NCBI GenBank assembly: GCA_964494505.1
Contig: CAZBRO010000045.1
Location: 1-26,789 of the forward strand
DNA: 26,789 nt
Direction of reading: 5' to 3'
Source of the DNA: CAIYRG01 sp964494505
GTDB lineage: Bacteria; Pseudomonadota; Alphaproteobacteria; Micropepsales; Micropepsaceae
Every line of letters begins with the position of its first letter. Position 1 is the stretch's first letter. The position numbers were made by a program, and so were the translations under genes. The notes under the pieces are model-generated. The model ran no database searches, had not been told where the DNA came from, and saw only the letters and a program-made list of their open reading frames with translations. Below, piece by piece: positions 1 to 5,975 of the stretch.

Positions 1-70
1 GCCTTGAATCAATTCGGGATTCACGCGTCAAGGAATTTGTCCACGCCGCCTAGTCTGGTCGCGGGCGCGG

Positions 71-538
71 CTATCTCGGGTTCAGCGGAATCGCCGTCGT
101 GCGTTTCAATTCTTCCATCGCGAAGGCCGCACTCACATCAGTGAGTTTCGCAGCCCGGATGAGCTGCTTGTAGACGCGGTCATAGGCGGCGATGTCGGCG
201 ACCAGCAGTTTCAACAGGTAATCGAGTTCGCCGGCCAGGCGATAGAACTCGATGACCTCGGGCATCTTACGCACCGCGGCGGCAAAGGTCTCGAGCCATT
301 TTTCCGTATGCTCGCCCGCGCGGATGGTCACGAAGACCGTGACCCCGACGCCGAGCTTTTCGGGGTCGAGCAGCGCCACGCGTTTGACGATCACGCCTTC
401 GTCTTCGAGCTGTTTAATGCGGCGCCAGCAGGCGTTCTGGGACAGGTGCACGTGATCGGCGATCTCGGCAATCGACTGCGAGGCGTCGTTCTGCAGCATC
501 CCGAGTATCTTCAGATCGATGGCATCCAGGGCGGGCAT
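71..538 (-). CDS. Lrp/AsnC-family transcriptional regulator
   Basis: This 155-residue protein is a one-domain-pair Lrp/AsnC regulator. Residues about 4-60 form the winged helix-turn-helix (IAEIADHVHLSQNACWRRI region), and residues about 67-145 form the ligand-binding RAM/AsnC domain. The open frame continues upstream to 640, but the family begins at the MPALDAIDLKIL start (cat at 536-538), so I chose that one; the upstream extension is unlike the family. The regulator is divergent from the DUF6356-type gene at 639, with 100 bases between them holding an inverted repeat that may be its operator. Lrp proteins usually bind amino acids and often control themselves and a neighbour. The effector is not visible from sequence. 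Family assignment is secure; the regulon is unknown. Confidence 0.93.
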   Translation of the reverse strand: MPALDAIDLKILGMLQNDASQSIAEIADHVHLSQNACWRRIKQLEDEGVIVKRVALLDPEKLGVGVTVFVTIRAGEHTEKWLETFAAAVRKMPEVIEFYRLAGELDYLLKLLVADIAAYDRVYKQLIRAAKLTDVSAAFAMEELKRTTAIPLNPR

Positions 539-548
539 TGGGAAATTC

Positions 549-584
549 TCCCAAATCGGCTGACTTAAGCAGGTGAATTTGGGA
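549..584. promoter_or_regulatory. Candidate Lrp operator: inverted repeat TCCCAAAT...ATTTGGGA
   Basis: A perfect 8-base inverted repeat, TCCCAAAT at 549-556 and ATTTGGGA at 577-584, lies in the short divergent gap between the Lrp-type gene and the DUF6356-type gene. The 20-base spacing puts the half-sites about 2.7 helical turns apart, plausible for a multimeric Lrp protein. The repeat is seen in the sequence; the operator role is inferred from position. Confidence 0.4.
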
Positions 585-638
585 ACAATTTTACTGCTGA
601 CGCAATAGAATTGCATCGAAACGGCAGGATTCGCGGAC

Positions 639-896
639 ATGCTGGAGCGGTGGTTCGGGGCGCACCCAAAGAGTGTGGGCGAATCCTATTTCGAGCATCA
701 GCGCATGGCGTTCGGCTTTTCCGGCGCGCTGTTGAAGGCCGCCCTTGCCTGCTTCATCCATGGGCTGGTGCCCGGTCTGTTCCAGACCACCGGAAGCCGG
801 ACGGTGAACCGATTGCACGAACGCATGGTCATGCAGCGTATGCGGCGGCCCCAAAGCGACGCCATTCCGGAAGAGATCCGGGCTGCCGCAGAGTGA
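639..896 (+). CDS. DUF6356-family small protein
   Basis: An 85-residue protein that I recognise as DUF6356-like from its pattern: a start with FGAHPKSVGESYFEH, a hydrophobic stretch (about residues 25-48, GALLKAALACFIHGLVPGLF), then TTGSRTVNRLHERMV. The single hydrophobic stretch suggests one membrane-associated helix. No biochemical function is known to me for the family. It is transcribed away from the Lrp-type regulator and may be its target. The Shine-Dalgarno upstream is weak (GGCAGGA). The start fits the family length, and the downstream stop (894-896) leaves about 40 bases before the next gene. Confidence 0.8.
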   Translation: MLERWFGAHPKSVGESYFEHQRMAFGFSGALLKAALACFIHGLVPGLFQTTGSRTVNRLHERMVMQRMRRPQSDAIPEEIRAAAE

Positions 897-937
897 TTCC
901 TGTAACCTCCCCGTAGGAACGCGAGGCGGGGGGAATT

Positions 938-1657
938 ATGCTGCGCGCCTTCATGCGCGCGATTCTTCCCTTCGGGTTTTTCCGGACCGCGGCCAGTCTC
1001 GTTCTGGCGGCGCCGCTGTTGGGTTGTGCCGCACAGCTCAATCTGAGCGACGATCTCAATTCGGCGGGCCGGTATGGGCTCACCGGGCTTACCCCGTTGC
1101 CGCTGCCGAACGACATGGATCACCCCGCGATCACGATCCCCCGCTTCACCATCGAGGGCTATGACGCCACCATCCTCGCGGTCGAGAGCGGGTGGGTCGG
1201 GAGCCCGAATCTCTTCATCGTCGAAGAGGTTCCGCTGACCGAGAACCGCACCAACAAGGTGCTTGCGAAAACGGATCGCTTCGCCATTCCGGCGCGCGAT
1301 GTTGCAGGCGGATTGTCGAACATCATCGGAATTAACGGGCGGCACGGCGCGGGCCTGTTTCGAGGCCATTTCGATCCCTTAAGACAGGAGGCCGAGCCGA
1401 TTCTGGTGATGGCCGTGCCGGCCGGTTCGCAGCGCGTAAACGGGCCGAAATCGTGGCCGGTGAATTTCACCGTCTATCGGGTGGCGCAGGTTCTCCATAA
1501 TGTCCCGGGCGGCTATTACCGCGCATCCGTGTTCGAGCCGCTGACGTCCTGGCAGACGTCGGGGCGATATTGCGACGAGTGGACGGCCTTGAGACGGGTC
1601 TTCGGCATCAGGCTCGGCCCCGACGAGACCGCCGACGGCTGCTATCCTTCGGGCTGA
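938..1657 (+). CDS. Putative lipoprotein, three-member exported family (paralogue 1)
   Basis: A 239-residue protein with a basic N-terminus, a hydrophobic segment and a lipobox LLGC with the lipidated Cys at residue 30, so it is probably an anchored lipoprotein. I do not recognise a named domain. The mature part carries the family pattern seen also at 1665-2312 and 2313-2939: a GxTGLTPLPL opening, a middle strand region around FTIEGYDATILAVE, then NFTVYRV and a C-terminal FEPLTSWQTSGRYCDEW block ending in Cys. The Cys in GRYC and the one three residues from the end could form a disulfide. A GGGGGGAA Shine-Dalgarno precedes the ATG at 938. ATG 953 is a possible alternative start. Paralogue 2 follows after 7 bases, so the two are co-transcribed. 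Function unknown. Confidence 0.8.
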   Translation: MLRAFMRAILPFGFFRTAASLVLAAPLLGCAAQLNLSDDLNSAGRYGLTGLTPLPLPNDMDHPAITIPRFTIEGYDATILAVESGWVGSPNLFIVEEVPLTENRTNKVLAKTDRFAIPARDVAGGLSNIIGINGRHGAGLFRGHFDPLRQEAEPILVMAVPAGSQRVNGPKSWPVNFTVYRVAQVLHNVPGGYYRASVFEPLTSWQTSGRYCDEWTALRRVFGIRLGPDETADGCYPSG

Positions 1658-1664
1658 CCGGACC

Positions 1665-2312
1665 ATGCGCAAGATGCTCCCGATTGCCGCCTGCCTCTGC
1701 GCCGCCACCCTGGCGCACGCGCAAAGCGGCGACGACGACGCGGCGCGCCGTCATGGTATCGCGCACGCCACAACCATTCCGCTCCCCTGCGCCATCAATA
1801 CCGTGCCGCACTTCGATTCGAGCGACGAGGACGCCATCGTCGCCACCGCGCTGACCCCCTATGGCAACACGCGGACTTATATCGTCACGCTGAGGGAGGT
1901 GCAGAACGGGATCGTAAGCAAGCTCGACGACCCGAGTTACCATAAGCCCGCGATCTTCCAGTCCGTGATCCCGGTGAAGGACAATGCCGGAAATTCCGCC
2001 CCGGTCATCGTCGCCCAAAGCTCGGACGCGGCCCAGCGGATCGCCTTCCTGCGGGCGAATTTCGATGCCCGCACCGACAAGAGCGAAGTCATCTTCGTGA
2101 CCGCCAACCGGATCGGCGCAGATCCGGGCCGACCCACCGACATCATGGTCTACCGGCTGCACGAAGACCCCATCATTGACGGCGAAATCGTCTATTTCGC
2201 GCCGGCCTTTTCGTGGCAGACGAGCGGAGCCTACGCGACCGCCACCGAGGCCTTGGAGAAAGCGTTCGGGGTCAAACTCGCGCCCGACGGCGGCGGCGCG
2301 TGCATGCAATAG
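1665..2312 (+). CDS. Exported protein, three-member family (paralogue 2)
   Basis: A 215-residue protein with a signal peptide ending in ALAHAQS-like sequence (LAHA|QS, residues about 1-20), so it is probably periplasmic and soluble rather than lipidated. It is a paralogue of its neighbours: GIAHATTIPLPC matches the opening motif, FDSSDEDAIVATA the middle, and DIMVYRL then FAPAFSWQTSGAYATA the C-terminal block. The Cys of the GRYC motif is replaced (AYATA), and a Cys appears instead in PLPC near residue 43; the Cys near the end (GGACMQ) is kept. Its stop (2310-2312) directly abuts the stop of the convergent paralogue 3, so there is no room for a terminator. Function unknown. Confidence 0.8.
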   Translation: MRKMLPIAACLCAATLAHAQSGDDDAARRHGIAHATTIPLPCAINTVPHFDSSDEDAIVATALTPYGNTRTYIVTLREVQNGIVSKLDDPSYHKPAIFQSVIPVKDNAGNSAPVIVAQSSDAAQRIAFLRANFDARTDKSEVIFVTANRIGADPGRPTDIMVYRLHEDPIIDGEIVYFAPAFSWQTSGAYATATEALEKAFGVKLAPDGGGACMQ

Positions 2313-2939
2313 TCAGCGCAAGCAGCCGTCGGGCTGCGGAAGTGCTGCTTCGTAATCGGCAACCGGAAAGCCGAATTCGGCGCGCATCGCGAGGTTGGCG
2401 TTGCAGAATTTGCGCGGCGCATCCCAGCTGCGGACGAGATCGAAAACCTCGATGTCGCCCGCAAAGGCGCCGGTGCTGTTTTCAAATCTGTATACGGAAT
2501 AGGTAACCGGGGCGGCATCGGGAATGGGAATGCCGGCAAGGTTGCGCTCTGACTCGATCAGAAGCGTCGCGTCCTCGCCGTCGATCCTGCCATGGGCAAA
2601 GGCGATGCTCCTTACATAGTCTTCGCCGGTGTGCGGCGCATCGAGGATCGGCTCCACCAGCCGCCCCTCGCGGTTCCGCCAGGGAACCACGTTCCAGCCC
2701 TCGCCTCCGGAGGAATCCCCGCGCCGGGACTTCACCATTACGAGATAAAGCCACGCGCTGTTGTCATAGGCTCGGACGATCTTGGCGGCGCGCCCGTCAG
2801 GCGTGAAGTTCGTCACCTCATTCACCGTTTCGGTAAGCGGGATGACGCGCAGACCGGTGATCCCGTGCTCGGCGGGCGCGGCGAAAACCGGACCGGCGAG
2901 AAACAGAAGTCCGAAAATCCAGGCGCGGCGCATCGTCAT
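2313..2939 (-). CDS. Exported protein, three-member family (paralogue 3)
   Basis: A 208-residue protein with a signal peptide (MTMRRAWIFGLLFLAGPVFA|AP, cleavage near residue 20). The mature part opens with HGITGLRVIPL, then FTPDGRAAKIVRAYDN, SVYRFENSTG, and a C-terminal FDLVRSWDAPRKFCNAN block ending in DGCLR. These match paralogues 1 and 2 in order and spacing. The KFC...DGC cysteine pair corresponds to that of paralogue 1. The start ATG at 2939 overlaps the upstream stop by ATGA, so it is translationally coupled to the gene at 2936-3397; ATG 2933 is an alternative. It is last in a four-gene minus-strand operon and convergent with its own paralogues. Function unknown. Confidence 0.8.
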   Translation of the reverse strand: MTMRRAWIFGLLFLAGPVFAAPAEHGITGLRVIPLTETVNEVTNFTPDGRAAKIVRAYDNSAWLYLVMVKSRRGDSSGGEGWNVVPWRNREGRLVEPILDAPHTGEDYVRSIAFAHGRIDGEDATLLIESERNLAGIPIPDAAPVTYSVYRFENSTGAFAGDIEVFDLVRSWDAPRKFCNANLAMRAEFGFPVADYEAALPQPDGCLR

Positions 2940-3397
2940 GGCGGTCCTTTGCGTTCCGGGCAGGAATCCATCTTGCGGCTCAAATCGCGCGCGCGCGGCA
3001 CCCGGTCGGCCCGTCCCGGAATAGCGGCATTGTCCCTTATCTCAAGCGCCTCGCTTGAAATCGTTCCGCTATAGGAGTGGGTATAGGCAGGTTCCTGCGG
3101 CGCGCCCGGAGTGTCGACGGTGAACGAGATGCGCGAGGTCTTCTCGTCCAGAGCAACCTTGTAGCCAGACGCTTCATACAGCCCTCCCTCGGACCACTCG
3201 AAGACGATGTGGTCGCCATCGCCGTAGCGCATCAATGTGAGACGGTAGCCCGCGGCATCGCCGCTCTCCTTTTCCGTGCACAGGCTGGAATAGACGAACA
3301 CGCCATAGCGGGGCAGCTTCTGCGGAGCGGGCGCCGCCGGCGCCTGGCTGCAAAAAAGAGTTGCCGCGACGGCTACGAAAAGAGGGGCGGGGCGCAT
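2936..3397 (-). CDS. Small exported protein of unknown function
   Basis: A 153-residue protein with a clear signal peptide (MRPAPLFVAVAATLFCSQAPA, cleavage near residue 21-23). The mature region looks beta-rich (RYGVFVYSSLC, YRLTLMRYGDGDHIVFEW, KTSRISFTVDTPG) and has two cysteines, near residues 40 and 146, that could pair. I recognise no family. It lies 17 bases after the TonB-domain gene and overlaps paralogue 3 by ATGA, so it belongs to the same operon. An AGGAAC Shine-Dalgarno precedes the ATG at 3397. It could bind or protect an envelope component, but nothing in the sequence says which. Confidence 0.75.
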   Translation of the reverse strand: MRPAPLFVAVAATLFCSQAPAAPAPQKLPRYGVFVYSSLCTEKESGDAAGYRLTLMRYGDGDHIVFEWSEGGLYEASGYKVALDEKTSRISFTVDTPGAPQEPAYTHSYSGTISSEALEIRDNAAIPGRADRVPRARDLSRKMDSCPERKGPP

Positions 3398-3414
3398 CGT
3401 TGTTCCTGAGGGGG

Positions 3415-4422
3415 CTATTCGGCACCGCGTATGGGTCGAATGAGCTTGAATGTGACGGCGATTTGCCGGCTGACCTCCACCTGCTTGCCGTCCTTCATGG
3501 CGGGAATGAACTGGACTTTGTTCTGCAGCACATCGGCCGCCGCCGCATTCAGGCGCGGGTGCGAATCGGAGATGGCAACATCGGCTTTATCTACCGTGCC
3601 GTCGGCGAGGACATGCACATCGAGCACCACCTTTCCCTGTTCCTGGAGACGCAGCGAGATGGGAGGATAATCGCAGCCGAGATCGGGCTTCAGCCGTGGG
3701 GCCAGCATCGGCGTGGTGGCGCCCGAGCCGCTCGCATCGGGCAGAAACTCGATCGTGATCCTTTGACAGAAGTTCCTGGTATCGTCGTGCATGGCGGCTT
3801 CAAAGCCGCTGATATCGTTCGCATCGGCAAATCCGATGCTCAAGGGACGCGGGCCGGGCGGTGGATTCAACGGCCCGGCAAAGGCAGGAACATCGAAGGA
3901 GGCAATCGTCACCGGGCCGGGAAAGTGCGGATAGCCGCCTTCCGGCGGTCCATAGAGCGCGGTCAAATCGCTCCTGACCTGACGGCGGCAATCGCGCAGG
4001 GCAGCGCCCGTATTGGTGCTGTGCGCGCCCACGGTCTTCAGGCGCGCGTGATAGAAGGTGAGGTAAAGGCCGAAGGTGCAGCCGCCTTGCCGATAATTCT
4101 CCGCACTCAACGCCACGGGGCCCCAGGCCCCGCCGGGCTCGCTCGCACGTCCGTACATATCGCCGTTGGCGGCCGTGAATTGCAGCTCCGGATAGGCAAG
4201 TCGCACCTCTTCGCTGGTCATGCCCCAGCGCAAGCGGTCCAGTCCCAGCCCGATATTGTCGGCGGAACGCGGATAGGCGCTCGCCGATAGAGCAGCCGCT
4301 GCCGCCATCGGGCAAGAGCCCGCGACGATCAGCGCGAAACCAATCAAGAGATTGCGCCACGCCATGGCGGTGTTCGACCTTCGGTGCAGCATCAGGATAG
4401 CACGGCGCATCGCGTCCCTCAT
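3415..4422 (-). CDS. Exported protein with TonB C-terminal domain
   Basis: The last 85 or so residues match the TonB C-terminal fold: CDYPPISLRLQEQGKVVLDV, ADGTVDKADVAISDSHPRLN, and a VQFIPAMKDGKQVEV strand. Unlike classical TonB there is no Pro-rich spacer. Instead an N-terminal hydrophobic segment (LLIGFALIVAGSCPMAAAAA) is followed by an unrecognised region of about 190 residues with LDRLRWGMTSEEVRLAYPEL, reminiscent of SmpA-like GMT-x-EEV motifs, and several cysteines. The open frame reaches 4644. I chose ATG 4422 because it overlaps the upstream stop by ATGA (335 residues). ATG 4365, with a GAAGG upstream and a tidier signal peptide, is an equally serious alternative. The protein probably sits in the periplasm, not in an ExbBD complex. 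Domain call sure; start and role unsure. Confidence 0.78.
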   Translation of the reverse strand: MRDAMRRAILMLHRRSNTAMAWRNLLIGFALIVAGSCPMAAAAALSASAYPRSADNIGLGLDRLRWGMTSEEVRLAYPELQFTAANGDMYGRASEPGGAWGPVALSAENYRQGGCTFGLYLTFYHARLKTVGAHSTNTGAALRDCRRQVRSDLTALYGPPEGGYPHFPGPVTIASFDVPAFAGPLNPPPGPRPLSIGFADANDISGFEAAMHDDTRNFCQRITIEFLPDASGSGATTPMLAPRLKPDLGCDYPPISLRLQEQGKVVLDVHVLADGTVDKADVAISDSHPRLNAAAADVLQNKVQFIPAMKDGKQVEVSRQIAVTFKLIRPIRGAE

Positions 4423-5171
4423 CGCGCTCGCGGCCAAGCCGTCAACAAGCGCCACCCGCCCGGCCCATATTCGATGAGGGAGGGCCAGCTTGCTTCCGCA
4501 CACCCGAAGGACGCAGACGAATGAAGCTCGAAAGCGATCCGTCGATTGCCGCGCCACGCGGCGTTTTCGGCAAAGGTCTCGGCGGGACAACTGGCTTTTG
4601 CGCCGCCGAATTCGGGCGCGTCTCCAGCCAGCGAATGCGACCATTCCCTGACGGCGGCATCGCCCATCCGCCGCCAGATTTCGATCCCGAAGAAGCCGCC
4701 ATAGGCCTCGTTCTGGCTGAGGATCAGGAGACGCTCATTGTCGGGTGAAAACACCGGCACCGCGTCCAATTTCGTCCGCATGCCCGTGCGGTCGTCGATC
4801 AGAATCCAATCGCCGCCTTCATAGCGGGCTTCCAGGACCAGGAACGCGTGCCGCGCGGGCAGGTCGGCCGTGAAGATGTAATGCAGGCAATCGGCCGCCG
4901 TGAGGCTGCAATCGCCGGCGCCGTTTTGCAGATTGAGAACATCGCCGCCCGACAGCTTCAGATGGAGCGAGCCGCTTTCGCGCGTCGCGCGCGCCTTGGC
5001 GAAAGCGAGCGCTTGCGGCTCCAGGGTGGCGATGCGGCCAGTCTCGTATTCGGCGCCGCGCGCGTTGTTCAGTTGCACGTCTTCGGGAAGCGGCCCGAAA
5101 AAACCCGCGGCGCAGCCGCCGAGCAGCGCCGCGCAGCCCGCGATGGCCCAAATGGCATCAGTTCGGGCCAT
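4419..5171 (-). CDS. Putative lipoprotein, unknown function
   Basis: A 250-residue protein with an N-terminal hydrophobic segment and lipobox LGGC (Cys 20; an alternative IAGC ends at Cys 13), so it is probably a lipoprotein. The mature part has short beta-like stretches (HAFLVLEARYEGGDWILIDD, FSPDNERLLILSQNE, FFGIEIWRRMGD) resembling a WD/beta-propeller-like or YncE-like repeat in style, but I cannot assign a family. Cysteines occur in GDCSLTAADC and later in ASCPAE and FGCAEA. It heads the minus-strand operon and overlaps the TonB-domain gene by ATGA if that gene starts at 4422. The role is unknown; an envelope location is well supported. Confidence 0.78.
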   Translation of the reverse strand: MARTDAIWAIAGCAALLGGCAAGFFGPLPEDVQLNNARGAEYETGRIATLEPQALAFAKARATRESGSLHLKLSGGDVLNLQNGAGDCSLTAADCLHYIFTADLPARHAFLVLEARYEGGDWILIDDRTGMRTKLDAVPVFSPDNERLLILSQNEAYGGFFGIEIWRRMGDAAVREWSHSLAGDAPEFGGAKASCPAETFAENAAWRGNRRIAFELHSSASFGCAEASWPSLIEYGPGGWRLLTAWPRAR

Positions 5172-5478
5172 GGACGATCCTGGTCCTCTTCTTCACCCGT
5201 TCCAGTCCGGAATTGAAGAAGGCCCCAGCGTGGCTCGCCTTGAAGAGCGATGTTTTCATCGGCGAAGCCGCCCCCGCGCGGTTCGGCAAATCCTTGCGCA
5301 TCATTCTATAAGCAAAGTTGTGTGAATTGTGGCCCGGATGCGTCCAAATTGGGCAAATATGACGCCGGTTTCTGGACGCGAGCGGCAACCGCAGATAGGG
5401 TTAATGGGCGATCGATTTCGAGGGCGCATTGCGGTTGGGGCGCGATCGCCGCACCCGGCCTTCCCATGGGAGGGATGG
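5172..5478. other. 307-base divergent gap, no supported gene
   Basis: The gap separates the minus-strand envelope operon from the plus-strand precursor/JmjC pair and should hold both promoters. A minus-strand open frame of up to 76 codons (5158-5388) runs through it, but it has no family resemblance and overlaps the lipoprotein start, so I do not call it a gene. A less GC-rich patch at about 5300-5365 (tctataagcaaagttgtgtg and an AAATTGGGCAAATATG stretch) is the likeliest promoter area, without a convincing -35/-10 pair. The palindrome TCCCATGGGA at 5462-5471 runs into the ribosome binding site of the next gene. Confidence 0.4.
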
Positions 5479-5970
5479 ATGTCCAACAAGGTCCAATTCG
5501 AAGTGAAAGTCAGCGCGGACGTGCGCTATCTCACCATCGCCAATCTCATGCTGCTGCCGGAATCCATGAAGAACGCGCAAGTCGGCGCGATGCTGTCGGA
5601 GGCGGCGACCAATCCCGCGCTTGCGCGCAAGCTGGAGGAGGATGCCAAAGCGGTATTCGCCGAATGCGGCGTGGCGCCTCCCGAAGGCACGACGATTCAT
5701 GTGCACCGCTCGACTCCGCACGCTATCCATCTGGTCGTGCCGCATATGCCGCTTCCCCCGAAAACCGAACTCAGCGATGACGATCTGCTTTCGGAAGGAC
5801 TCGTTTATGGCGCGGAGAAACAGGCGACCGCCGGGAAGGGGCCATATATCCCCAAAGGGAAATGGGGCGGCGACGATGGCGGCGGCGACCATGGCGATCT
5901 CGGCACTGGCAGCAACAATTACAACAGCGGCAATTACGTAGATCGAAGCGGCGCGCTCGACGACAAATAG
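5479..5970 (+). CDS. NHLP-leader (nitrile hydratase-type) RiPP precursor candidate
   Basis: A 163-residue protein whose residues about 44-93 match the NHLP leader pattern: NPALARKLEEDAKAVFAECG, then VAPPEGTTIHVHRSTPHA, then IHLVVPHMPLPP. NHLP leaders resemble the nitrile hydratase alpha N-terminal region and serve as recognition domains in precursors of ribosomal peptides. TELSDDDLLSEG (97-107) resembles the usual end of such leaders. The tail, residues 108-163, is rich in Gly, Asp, Asn and Tyr and has no Cys. The only Cys (63) is in the leader and the CSLC metal motif of true nitrile hydratase is absent. I chose ATG 5479 because GGGAGGG lies just upstream; the frame opens earlier at 5329 without support. 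The JmjC oxygenase gene follows after 5 bases, so the pair is almost certainly one operon. No exporter or protease gene is adjacent. The length exceeds most NHLP precursors. Family fairly sure; product unknown. Confidence 0.75.
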   Translation: MSNKVQFEVKVSADVRYLTIANLMLLPESMKNAQVGAMLSEAATNPALARKLEEDAKAVFAECGVAPPEGTTIHVHRSTPHAIHLVVPHMPLPPKTELSDDDLLSEGLVYGAEKQATAGKGPYIPKGKWGGDDGGGDHGDLGTGSNNYNSGNYVDRSGALDDK

Positions 5971-5975
5971 CGCCC

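Noticed and set aside
2..33. CCTTGA...TCAAGG arms near the left edge as a terminator for the Lrp-type gene
   Set aside because: Arms are interrupted, two pairings compete, there is no U-run, and the window edge cuts off the context.
5158..5388. Minus-strand frame of 76 codons in the divergent gap
   Set aside because: No family resemblance, no good binding site, and it overlaps the lipoprotein start.
5479..5970. True nitrile hydratase alpha subunit
   Set aside because: The CSLC metal motif and the catalytic domain are absent; only the leader-like part matches.
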